Positions 31,588-39,531 of a stretch of DNA of 64,000 bases are shown in pieces. The stretch lies in NCBI RefSeq assembly GCF_016025525.2, contig NZ_JACSGR010000002.1, positions 230,684 to 294,683 on the forward strand, given 5' to 3'. Made by a program: the position numbers and the translations under genes. The notes beneath the pieces are model-generated. The model had not been told where the DNA came from. It made no database searches and saw only the letters and a program-made list of their open reading frames with translations. Positions within the stretch are counted from its first letter, which is position 1. Every line of letters begins with the position of its first letter. The stretch comes from Eikenella glucosivorans. Its GTDB lineage: Bacteria; Pseudomonadota; Gammaproteobacteria; Burkholderiales; Neisseriaceae.

Positions 31588-32508
31588 ATGAGCGCCACCC
31601 TGCACAACGACCACCTCGACTGGCTCGAAGCCGAATCCGTCCACATCATCCGCGAAGTACTGGCCGAATGCCGAAATCCCGCCCTGCTGTTTTCCGGCGG
31701 CAAAGATTCCGTCGTGTTGCTCGCTCTTGCCCGCAAAGCCTTCGCCGTGCCCGGGCGCAGCATCCCGCTGCCCTTCCCCCTGCTGCACATCGACACCGGC
31801 CACAACTACCCCGAAGTCATCGCCTTCCGCAATGAAACCGCCAGCCAGGCCGGCGCCAGGCTCATCGTGGGCAGCGTGGAAGACTCCATCGCCAAAGGCA
31901 CCGTCGTGCTGCGCCGCAACACCGACTCGCGCAACGCCGCCCAGGCCGTCACCCTGCTCGAAGCCATCGAAGAACACAGCTTCGACGCCCTGATGGGCGG
32001 CGCCCGCCGCGACGAAGAAAAAGCCCGCGCCAAAGAGCGCATCTTCTCCTTCCGCGACGAATTCGGCCAATGGAACCCCAAAGACCAACGCCCCGAGCTC
32101 TGGTCGCTCTACAACGCCCGCCTGCACCCCGGCGAAAACCTGCGCGTGTTCCCCATTTCCAACTGGACCGAGCTCGACGTGTGGCAATACATCGAACGCG
32201 AAAAGCTCGCCCTGCCGCCGATCTACTACGCCCACCGCCGCCGGGTGGTGCGCCGCCAAGGCCTGCTCGTGCCCGTAACCGAGCTCACCCCGCCGCGCGA
32301 AGGCGAAGCGATAGAAGAGCTTTCCGTGCGCTTCCGCACTGTGGGCGACATTTCCTGCACCTGCCCCGTGGCCAGCAGCGCCGCCACCCCCGCCGACATC
32401 ATCGCCGAAACTGCCCTGGCCGACATTTCCGAGCGCAGCGCCACCCGCCTCGACGACCAAGTGAGCGAAGCCGCCATGGAGCAGCGCAAGAAACAAGGCT
32501 ATTTCTAG
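31588..32508 (+). CDS. cysD: sulfate adenylyltransferase subunit 2
   Basis: With the GTPase CysN it joins sulfate and ATP to form adenylylsulfate (APS). The 306-residue product has the PP-loop FSGGKDSVVLL, then LLHIDTGHNYPEVI, GGARRDEEKARAKERI and the C-terminal RRKKQGYF-like end (EQRKKQGYF), all typical of CysD. cysN follows 240 bp downstream across repeats, the same order as in pathogenic Neisseria. Confidence 0.96.
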   Translation: MSATLHNDHLDWLEAESVHIIREVLAECRNPALLFSGGKDSVVLLALARKAFAVPGRSIPLPFPLLHIDTGHNYPEVIAFRNETASQAGARLIVGSVEDSIAKGTVVLRRNTDSRNAAQAVTLLEAIEEHSFDALMGGARRDEEKARAKERIFSFRDEFGQWNPKDQRPELWSLYNARLHPGENLRVFPISNWTELDVWQYIEREKLALPPIYYAHRRRVVRRQGLLVPVTELTPPREGEAIEELSVRFRTVGDISCTCPVASSAATPADIIAETALADISERSATRLDDQVSEAAMEQRKKQGYF

Positions 32509-32535
32509 CCGACGAAGTTCAAACCAAGCGCCCGA

Positions 32536-32613
32536 TTTTAGCTTCGCAGAAACTCAGCCTTGCTTCGCAAAACATCGGCCCGCTGCGTTGAAGCTTGCGC
32601 TTTCAGGTAGCCC
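32536..32613. repeat. DUS-bounded intergenic repeat, reverse copy
   Basis: TTTTAGCTTCGCAGAAACTC, AGCCTTGCTTCGCAAAACAT, GCGTTGAAGCTTGCGCTTTC, then AGGTAGCC. It has the reverse orientation to the copy between cysH and cysD and lies between cysD and cysN. Confidence 0.75.
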
Positions 32614-32645
32614 AGCACGCCGCATCAGAAGGCTACCTGAAAAAT

Positions 32646-32690
32646 AGCAAGAGTAGGCCGGGTTACGGCATACCGCCCAACCTACGCACT
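32646..32690. repeat. hairpin repeat before cysN (copy of the one at 34100)
   Basis: Begins AGCAAGAGTAGGCCGGGTTA, identical over 20 bases to 34100-34119. The arms GTAGG and CCTAC enclose GGGTTACGGCATACCGCCCA, so it can fold. The two copies flank cysN in direct orientation. Confidence 0.6.
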
Positions 32691-32749
32691 ACACACCCAA
32701 CACAGCAAGAGGCCGCCTGAAACCCAAACCATCCCGAGAAAGCCCAGCC

Positions 32750-34051
32750 ATGACCAGCCCTAACCGCCAAGCCCCCCTGCGCTTCATTACCGCCGGCAGC
32801 GTGGACGACGGCAAATCCACCCTCATCGGCCGCCTGCTCTACGACAGCAAAGCCCTGCTCGGCGACCAAATTCGCCGGCTCGAAAGCAGCCGCAGCCAAG
32901 GCGCCATCGATTTTTCCGCCCTCACCGACGGCCTCGAAGCCGAACGCGAACAAGGCATCACCATCGACGTGGCCTACCGTTACTTCGCCACCGCAAAGCG
33001 CAAATTCATCATCGCCGACACCCCCGGCCACGAGCAATACACCCGCAACATGGTGACCGGCGCCTCCACCGCCCATGCCGCCGTATTGCTCATCGACGCC
33101 GCCCAGCTCGACTTCTCGCAGCAGCCGCTGCAACTGTTGCCGCAAACCAAACGCCACTCCGCCATCCTGCGTCACCTGCGCTGCCCGCACATCATCGTGG
33201 CGGTAAACAAAATGGACCTGCTCGGCTTCAGCCAAGAGAAATTCAACGCCGTTGTGCAGGCCTACCGCGCCCTTGCCGACACCCTAGGGCTACCTGAAAT
33301 CCGCTTCATCCCCATTTCCGCGCTCCACGGCGACAACATCGTCCACGCAAGCGAACACACCCCCTGGTATGGCGGCGGCACGCTGCTTTCCGTGCTGGAA
33401 AGCCTGCCCGTGGGCGAAGGCGTGTCCGAAGCGCCGCAAGACTTCCATTTCCCCGTGCAGCTCGTGCAGCGCGCCGACGGCAGCAAGCAAGACGACTTCC
33501 GCGGCTACCAAGGCCGCATCGAAGCCGGCAGCGTGCGCGTGGGCGATAAAATCCGCGTTGAGCCCGCCGGGCTGGAAAGCAGCGTGCGCGAAATCATCAG
33601 CCTCACAGGCCGCGTGGAGCAGGCTGCCGCCGGACAGCCCGTTACCCTGCGCCTCGCCGACGACATCGACATCTCGCGCGGTGACACCTTCCTCGCCGCC
33701 GCCTCAGCGCTCGAGCCGCAGCGCCGCCTGGCCGCCACCCTATGCTGGTTCGACAGCCGCCCCCTCAACCCCGCCCGCCGCTACCTGCTCAAACACACCA
33801 CCCGCACCGTGCCCGCCAAAATCACCGCCATCCGCCGCGTGTGGGACGTGCACACCCTCAGCCACTTTGCCGAACGGCACACCCTGGAAATGAACGACCT
33901 GGGCGAAGCCGAGCTTTCCCTCGCCCAGCCCGTCGTCTGCACCCCCTACGCCGCCAACCCCGCCACCGGCGCCTTCATCCTCATCGACGACGCCACCAAC
34001 CACACCGTGGCTGCCGGCATGATATTGGCAAACGGCGAAGCGGCAGGCTAA
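32750..34051 (+). CDS. cysN: sulfate adenylyltransferase subunit 1 (GTPase)
   Basis: EF-Tu-like GTPase that drives APS synthesis with CysD. The 433 residues show G1 GSVDDGKST, G3 DTPGHEQY, G4 NKMD and the two beta-barrel domains. It ends where CysN normally ends, with no CysC (APS kinase) domain fused, consistent with the APS-reducing CysH upstream. An in-frame DUS encodes LGLPE near residue 182. The flanking intergenic regions carry direct repeats (32646, 34100). Confidence 0.96.
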   Translation: MTSPNRQAPLRFITAGSVDDGKSTLIGRLLYDSKALLGDQIRRLESSRSQGAIDFSALTDGLEAEREQGITIDVAYRYFATAKRKFIIADTPGHEQYTRNMVTGASTAHAAVLLIDAAQLDFSQQPLQLLPQTKRHSAILRHLRCPHIIVAVNKMDLLGFSQEKFNAVVQAYRALADTLGLPEIRFIPISALHGDNIVHASEHTPWYGGGTLLSVLESLPVGEGVSEAPQDFHFPVQLVQRADGSKQDDFRGYQGRIEAGSVRVGDKIRVEPAGLESSVREIISLTGRVEQAAAGQPVTLRLADDIDISRGDTFLAAASALEPQRRLAATLCWFDSRPLNPARRYLLKHTTRTVPAKITAIRRVWDVHTLSHFAERHTLEMNDLGEAELSLAQPVVCTPYAANPATGAFILIDDATNHTVAAGMILANGEAAG

Positions 34052-34099
34052 CGCGGCAAAGGCTACCTGAAATCCAGTTGGCAAATTTCAGGTAGCCCT

Positions 34100-34150
34100 A
34101 GCAAGAGTAGGCCGGGTTAGGCAGTAAGCCATAACCCAACATTCCGCTCG
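34100..34150. repeat. hairpin repeat after cysN (copy of the one at 32646)
   Basis: AGCAAGAGTAGGCCGGGTTA followed by GGCAGTAAGCCATAACCCAA; the GGGTTA and TAACCC arms pair around GGC/GCC. The right half differs from the copy at 32646, while the first 20 bases are identical. Confidence 0.6.
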
Positions 34151-34303
34151 CTAAAAACCTTCTGCCGATTTTCAGGTAGCCTAAACCGCTTTGCCAATCA
34201 GACAGTTTGGATGAACATAGCCGTGAACGCCGCTGTTGCCGCAGGCTTGCACAAACCGCCGCAAAGGCCGCCTGAAAGCCGCAACCAAGCCAAGCCGCCC
34301 TGA

Positions 34304-34410
34304 TTTTAGCTTCGCAGCAACTCAGCCTTGCTTCGCAAGACATCGGTCCACTTCGCTGAAGCTGGCACTTTAGCTTCGCAGAAACTCACTACGTTCGTTT
34401 TCAGGTAGCC
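34304..34410. repeat. DUS-bounded repeat, tandem double copy
   Basis: TTTTAGCTTCGCAGCAACTC and later TTTAGCTTCGCAGAAACTCA are two starts of the same unit in one orientation, joined through GCTGAAGCTGGCAC and closed by TTTTCAGGTAGCC. It lies just upstream of cysJ. Confidence 0.7.
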
Positions 34411-34448
34411 CCAACCCATCACAACAAGCAAACCCCAAGGAACCCGCC

Positions 34449-36239
34449 ATGAACCCGCTTCCCCCCGATTTCGCCGCCCAACTTGCCGCGCTCAGCCCGC
34501 TGCAACTGGCCTGGCTCTCCGGCTATTGCTGGGCGCAGGCCGGCGGCCAAGCCGTGCCGTCCGATGTTGCCGCGCCCGCCGCCGCAGCTCATTCCGCGCC
34601 AAGCGCGCCCGCCGAACCCCTGCGTGTGGCCGTGATTTCCGCCTCGCAAACCGGTAACGCCCGCGCCGTGGCCGAACAGTTACAGCAAAAGCTCGCCGCC
34701 GCCGGCGTGCACGCCACCCACATAGCCGCCGCTGACTACAAACCGAAAAACCTCGCCGCCGAACGGCTGGTGCTGCTCGTGACCTCCACCCAGGGCGAAG
34801 GCGAACCGCCGGAAGAAGCGCTCAGCCTGTACAAACTGCTCAGCGGCAAAAAAGCGCCCCAGCTTGCCGGCCTGCGCTTTGCCGTGCTCGGGCTGGGCGA
34901 TTCCAGCTACCCGCTGTTTTGCGGCGCCGCCCGCGATTTCGACCGCCTGCTGGCCGATTTGGGCGGCGAGCGGCTGTTGGAACGGCAAGATTGCGATTTA
35001 GACTACCGCGCCACTGCCGAAGCCTGGCTGGAGCGCATCGTGCCGCTGGTGTGCGAGCAGGCCGCCGCAGCCGCGCCGGCTGCCGTGCCGAGCGGTGTGT
35101 CAGCCAGCACCGGCACGGCCGCCCCCGCATCCGCCTACGGCAAAGCCAATCCCTTCCCCGCCACGCTGCTCGCCCGCCAGAAAATCACCGGCCGCGATTC
35201 CGATAAAGACGTGCGCCACATCGAGCTGGATTTGTCCGGCTCCGGCCTCTCCTACCGCGCGGGCGACGCGCTGGGCGTGTGGTTTGATAACGACCCCGCC
35301 GTGGTGGACGAGATTTTGGCCGCCGTTTCGCTCACGGGTGAGGAAGAAGCCAGCATCAACGGCCAGGTCAAGCCCATCCGCCAAGCCCTGCTGCACGATT
35401 TGGAAATCGGCCTAAACACGCCGCAGTTTGTGCAGGGCTACGCCGAAATTTCAGGTAGCCCCGAGCTGCAGCAGGCCGCCGAGGGCAATGCCGCCGCCTA
35501 TGCCGCCGCCAACCCGGTTGCCGGCATCGTGTCGCGCCACCCGGCCAAGCTCACCGCCACGCAGCTGGCCGGCCTGCTGCGCCCCCTCGCGCCGCGCCTT
35601 TATTCCATCTCCTCCGCGCCCGAAGAGGCGGGCGAAGAAGTGCACCTCACCGTGGGCGTGCTGCGCTACGAACACCACGGCATCCCGCGCACCGGCGCTG
35701 CCTCCGGCTTCCTGGCCGAGCGCATCGCCGAAGACGAAACCGTGCGCGTGTTTGTTGAGCCCAACCCGCGCTTCAGGCTACCTGAAAACCCGGAAACACC
35801 CGTGGTCATGATCGGCGCGGGCACCGGCATTGCCCCCTTCCGCGCCTTCATGCAGCAGCGCGCCGCCAACGGTGACTCCGGCAAAAACTGGCTCTTCTTC
35901 GGCAACCCGCATTTCACCCAGGATTTCCTCTATCAAACCGAATGGCAGGCTTGGGCGAAAGAAGGCCTGCTGAGCAAATACAGCTTCGCTTGGTCGCGCG
36001 ATCAGGCAGAGAAAATCTACGTGCAGCACAAAATCCGCGAAGAAGCCGCCGAATTGTGGCAATGGCTGCAACAGGGCGCCTATGTGTACGTGTGCGGCGA
36101 CGCCTCGCGCATGGCCAAAGACGTGGAGCAAGCCCTGCTCGCCGTGATCGCCGAACAAGGCCGCCTCAGCCCCGACGAAGCCGAAGACTACCTCGACACC
36201 CTGCGCCAGGAAGGCCGATACCGCCGCGACGTGTATTGA
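34449..36239 (+). CDS. cysJ: sulfite reductase (NADPH) flavoprotein alpha subunit
   Basis: Passes electrons from NADPH through FAD and FMN to the CysI hemoprotein. The 596-residue protein has a flavodoxin domain (ISASQTGNARAVAEQL, near residues 63-200) and an Ala/Pro-rich linker. Then comes the FAD/NADPH-binding reductase part with RLYSISSAPEE, GAGTGIAPFRAF, YVCGDASRMAKD and the terminal EGRYRRDVY. Two DUS copies are in frame (ISGSP near 335, RLPEN near 445), in loops. cysI starts about 90 bp downstream after a DUS pair. Confidence 0.96.
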   Translation: MNPLPPDFAAQLAALSPLQLAWLSGYCWAQAGGQAVPSDVAAPAAAAHSAPSAPAEPLRVAVISASQTGNARAVAEQLQQKLAAAGVHATHIAAADYKPKNLAAERLVLLVTSTQGEGEPPEEALSLYKLLSGKKAPQLAGLRFAVLGLGDSSYPLFCGAARDFDRLLADLGGERLLERQDCDLDYRATAEAWLERIVPLVCEQAAAAAPAAVPSGVSASTGTAAPASAYGKANPFPATLLARQKITGRDSDKDVRHIELDLSGSGLSYRAGDALGVWFDNDPAVVDEILAAVSLTGEEEASINGQVKPIRQALLHDLEIGLNTPQFVQGYAEISGSPELQQAAEGNAAAYAAANPVAGIVSRHPAKLTATQLAGLLRPLAPRLYSISSAPEEAGEEVHLTVGVLRYEHHGIPRTGAASGFLAERIAEDETVRVFVEPNPRFRLPENPETPVVMIGAGTGIAPFRAFMQQRAANGDSGKNWLFFGNPHFTQDFLYQTEWQAWAKEGLLSKYSFAWSRDQAEKIYVQHKIREEAAELWQWLQQGAYVYVCGDASRMAKDVEQALLAVIAEQGRLSPDEAEDYLDTLRQEGRYRRDVY

Positions 36240-36330
36240 AAACAGCTGCTGTTTTTCAGGTAGCCTCAGCGTAGGCAAACGCAAAGGCTACCTGAAAACC
36301 CAAAACATCCCAAACCCAAAGGAAACCGCC

Positions 36331-38106
36331 ATGACCACCCCCGACCCCCGCGCCAAACTCCCCCAATCCCCCCTGGCCGACAACGAACGCCTCAAAGGCC
36401 AAAGCCGCCACTTGCGCGGCACCATCGCCCAAGACCTCGGCGACGGCCTCACCGGCGGCTTCAACGGCGACAACTTCCAGCTCATCCGCTTCCACGGCAT
36501 GTACGAGCAAGACAACCGTGACATCCGCGCCGAGCGCCACGAACAAAAGCTCGACAACCTCAAAAACGTCATGCTGCGCTGCCGCCTGCCCGGCGGCGTC
36601 ATCACCCCGCAGCAATGGCTCGGCATCGACCAATTCGCCGGCAGCCACACCCTCTACGGCTCCATCCGCCTCACCAACCGCCAAACCTTCCAATACCACG
36701 GCATCCTCAAACCCGACATCAAAGCCGTACACCAATGGCTGCACAAGCTCGGCCTCGACTCCATCGCCACCGCCGGCGACGTGAACCGCAACGTTTTGTG
36801 CACCAGCAACCCCGTGGAAAGCAGCCTGCACCGCGAAGCCTGGGAATGGGCCAAGAAAATCAGCGAACACCTGCTGCCCAAATCCCGCGCCTATGCCGAA
36901 ATCTGGCTCGACGGCGAAAAGGTGGAATCCACCGAAACCACCCCCGCCGCCCCGCTCGCCGACAGCGTGAAAAGCGGCGACGCCACCGAGCCCGTGCTCG
37001 GCGCCAACTACCTGCCGCGCAAATTCAAAACCACCGTCGTCATCCCCCCGCACAACGACGTCGATTTGCACGCCAACGACCTCAATTTCGTCGCCATCGG
37101 CGAAAACGGCAAACTCATCGGCTTCAACGTGCTCGTGGGCGGCGGCCTCTCCACCGAACACGGCAACACCAAAACCTACCCCAACACCGCCCGCGAATTC
37201 GGCTTCATCGGGCTCGACAAAGTGCTCGACTGCGCCGCCGCCGTGGTGTCCGTGCAGCGCGACTGGGGTAACCGCAGCGACCGCAAAGCCGCCAAAACCC
37301 GCTACACGCTCGAGCGCGTGGGCGCCGAAGTATTCATCGCCGAAGTGGAAAGCCGCATGGGCGCCCAATTCCAGCCCGTCCGCCCCTACGAATTCACCAC
37401 GCGCGGCGACCGCATCGGCTGGGTGCGGGGCGAAGACCAAAAATGGCACCTCACCCTCTTCATCGAAAACGGCCGCATCACCGACACCCCCGGCAAAACG
37501 CTCAAAACCGGCCTGCGCGAAATCGCCGCCATCCACCATGGTGACTTCCGCCTCACTGCCAACCAAAACCTCATCGTGGCCGGCGTGCCCGAAGGCGAAA
37601 AAGAGCGCATCGAGCAAATCGCCCGCGCACACGGCCTCATTAGCGACACCGTTACCCGCCAGCGCGAAAACAGCATGGCCTGCGTTGCCCTGCCCACCTG
37701 CCCGCTGGCCATGGCTGAAGCCGAACGCTTCCTGCCCGAATTCATCGACCGTGTGGACGAAATCATGGCCGAACACGGCCTTTCCGGCGAGCACATCGTG
37801 TTGCGCGTAAATGGCTGTCCCAACGGCTGCGGCCGCACCATGCTGGCCGAAATCGGCCTGGTGGGCAAAGCACCCGGCCGCTACAACCTCTACGCCGGCG
37901 GCAACCGCCAAGGCACGCGCATCCCCCGCCTCTATAAAGAAAACATCACCGAGCCCGAAATCCTCGCCATCCTCGCCGACTGGATTGCCGGCTGGGCGCA
38001 GCAGCGCGAGGCAGGCGAAGGCTTCGGCGACTACGCCGTGCGTAGCGGCATCGTCCGCCCCGTGCTCGACCCACCGCGCGACTTCTGGGCCGCCTCCGCC
38101 GCCTAA
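36331..38106 (+). CDS. cysI: sulfite reductase (NADPH) hemoprotein beta subunit
   Basis: Reduces sulfite to sulfide by six electrons at a coupled siroheme-[4Fe-4S] centre. The 591-residue product has the two halves of the nitrite/sulfite reductase fold, the siroheme-binding arginines in LMLRCRLPGG-like sequence (NVMLRCRLPGGVI), and the cluster cysteines ACVALPTCPLA and NGCPNGCGRTM near residues 450-500. The length is close to E. coli CysI. It is the last gene of the cys block and is followed by a DUS hairpin. Confidence 0.97.
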   Translation: MTTPDPRAKLPQSPLADNERLKGQSRHLRGTIAQDLGDGLTGGFNGDNFQLIRFHGMYEQDNRDIRAERHEQKLDNLKNVMLRCRLPGGVITPQQWLGIDQFAGSHTLYGSIRLTNRQTFQYHGILKPDIKAVHQWLHKLGLDSIATAGDVNRNVLCTSNPVESSLHREAWEWAKKISEHLLPKSRAYAEIWLDGEKVESTETTPAAPLADSVKSGDATEPVLGANYLPRKFKTTVVIPPHNDVDLHANDLNFVAIGENGKLIGFNVLVGGGLSTEHGNTKTYPNTAREFGFIGLDKVLDCAAAVVSVQRDWGNRSDRKAAKTRYTLERVGAEVFIAEVESRMGAQFQPVRPYEFTTRGDRIGWVRGEDQKWHLTLFIENGRITDTPGKTLKTGLREIAAIHHGDFRLTANQNLIVAGVPEGEKERIEQIARAHGLISDTVTRQRENSMACVALPTCPLAMAEAERFLPEFIDRVDEIMAEHGLSGEHIVLRVNGCPNGCGRTMLAEIGLVGKAPGRYNLYAGGNRQGTRIPRLYKENITEPEILAILADWIAGWAQQREAGEGFGDYAVRSGIVRPVLDPPRDFWAASAA

Positions 38107-38143
38107 ACCGGCATCCGGTGAAACGGCGCGGCAGGCAAAAGCA

Positions 38144-38186
38144 AAAGGCTACCTGAAAATCCTTTTTCGGTTTTCAGGTAGCCTTT
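38144..38186. terminator. DUS inverted-pair terminator after cysI
   Basis: AAAGGCTACCTGAAAA and TTTTCAGGTAGCCTTT make a 16-bp stem with an 11-base loop. It is placed between convergent cysI and the lipoprotein gene and can end both transcripts. Confidence 0.75.
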
Positions 38187-38203
38187 CGCCTGCGGCTTGT
38201 TGT

Positions 38204-39358
38204 TTAACGCTCTTTCCTAGCATTCATCCAATCAGACAAATCATTGGCACGTTTGCGGTAATCGGTGTACTGCCCGAATTTCGCATACGCTTCGGCATAG
38301 GGCACAAAACTGATGCCGTCAAACTGGTTTTCCGGAATATTCAGCCCCTTTTCGCCATCCATAATCAGGAACAGGAAGGGATAGCGGTCGCCGAAATAAA
38401 CTAAATAGCGGCGGTTTTTGTCAATTTGCCATAATGTCCGTATATTACCGACAAAGTCGGCAGGAACATGTTTTGAATCGATATAGGTATTGGGTTGATC
38501 GAGTTTAACCCTAACAGGTCTATTGATAATTAGGGTTTCAGGTGCTAAAAACGGAGTATTTTCTAGTGCTTTAGAGTCGTTGTTGGTGTAACGATAAAAA
38601 CCTATATATAAAGGCTTGTTATTTATAGATTGATATGAGGTGTCGCTGGTATAGAAGGCATATCTATATTCCCCAAGATGATAGCCGGTGTCATAGTATA
38701 TCGGATGATGACAGCCACGATAGATTTTATTTGCACAATAATATGCAGGTTCTTCTTGTTCCATAAATATAGCTTTTCGCTCACCTGTAATAGCTGGCAC
38801 TTCAACGATATATTCTGCTGATTTTAAATAGTTATATACCCTCATTTCGTCTGTTTTGTCATCCTGAATCACAGAGCCGGTTTCTAAATTGACCAATAGG
38901 GAGGCCTGTTCGGTCTTAATCAGGTTCTCTGGTACGCCGTTTTCATACAGGCGTGTATATTCAAAAGTGTTGTCATATTCAGCTAAAATTAGAAGATGAT
39001 ATACACCATCCACAATCAATAAATCTACTAATTCTGGGCCGCCTTGAGAGAATTTACTGTTCAAATCAGAAGAGAAAAAGCCACGTATAGTCTGTTTCTG
39101 CATACTCAGCCGTTTTCTGTTTATGATTTGGTCGGATTGTTCGTAATCTTGCAGATATAGTGCACGGAAATCACTAAATTCTGCGTGGGTTAAATGGGGT
39201 TGTTGCGTGATTGGTATAGAAGCTTGGCTTGCCGCTGTTTCTGCGGAGGATTGGTTTGTTTGCGGGGTGCAGGCGGCAATGGCAAAGAGGGAAAGCAATA
39301 TGGGCAGCATTAATTTTGCCCGGATGGGTTTGGCTGGGGTGGCGGTTTTATGGTGCAT
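38204..39358 (-). CDS. hypothetical lipoprotein, 384 aa, AT-rich
   Basis: MHHKTATPAKPIRAKLMLPI leads into a hydrophobic stretch and lipobox AAC (Cys29), followed by a Ser/Thr/Gln linker. The 350-residue mature domain is rich in Tyr, Asn and Asp, with TFEYTRLYENG, a four-Cys-containing middle (YYCANKIYRGCHHP) and repeated aromatic strands, suggesting a beta-rich extracytoplasmic protein. I do not recognise the family. Base composition is clearly more A+T-rich than the flanking genes and codon use is unlike them (many ATA, TTA, AAT), which suggests recent acquisition. AGAGAAA stands before the chosen ATG. Confidence 0.75.
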   Translation of the reverse strand: MHHKTATPAKPIRAKLMLPILLSLFAIAACTPQTNQSSAETAASQASIPITQQPHLTHAEFSDFRALYLQDYEQSDQIINRKRLSMQKQTIRGFFSSDLNSKFSQGGPELVDLLIVDGVYHLLILAEYDNTFEYTRLYENGVPENLIKTEQASLLVNLETGSVIQDDKTDEMRVYNYLKSAEYIVEVPAITGERKAIFMEQEEPAYYCANKIYRGCHHPIYYDTGYHLGEYRYAFYTSDTSYQSINNKPLYIGFYRYTNNDSKALENTPFLAPETLIINRPVRVKLDQPNTYIDSKHVPADFVGNIRTLWQIDKNRRYLVYFGDRYPFLFLIMDGEKGLNIPENQFDGISFVPYAEAYAKFGQYTDYRKRANDLSDWMNARKER

Positions 39359-39474
39359 GGCGATTTCTCTGTAAACAAGGTATTGTGGTGAGATTGTACG
39401 CCCGGGGCATGGGGGCTGCAAAAAATGATTTATTTGCAAACAATGGGTAAGCTCATTTTGTTGTTAATGGCAAA

Positions 39475-39517
39475 AAAGGCTACCTGAAAACCGGGTTTCG
39501 GTTTTCAGGTAGCCTTT
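39475..39517 (-). terminator. DUS inverted-pair terminator of dinG
   Basis: AAAGGCTACCTGAAAACC pairs with GGTTTTCAGGTAGCCTTT (18 bp). On the minus strand the stem is followed by a run of T residues (AAAAAA upstream on the + strand), so it terminates dinG. Confidence 0.8.
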
Positions 39518-39531
39518 CGCCTGCGCAGCGC

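Larger units (their letters stand above)
34052..34448. other. 397-bp cysN-cysJ intergenic region made of repeats
   Basis: No gene. From left to right it holds a facing DUS pair (34061-34096), the hairpin repeat 34100-34150, an inverted DUS near 34171, a Kingella/Neisseria-like uptake variant GGCCGCCTGAAA near 34266, and two tandem units of the DUS-bounded repeat (34304-34410). cysJ likely needs read-through or its own promoter; none is obvious. Confidence 0.55.

Noticed and set aside
36256..37911. 551-codon minus-strand frame opposite cysI (and similar long frames opposite dinG, the MFS gene and purL)
   Set aside because: GC-rich codon bias leaves the antisense frame open; the products are Gly/Val/His/Glu-rich low-complexity sequence, while the sense genes have full motif sets.
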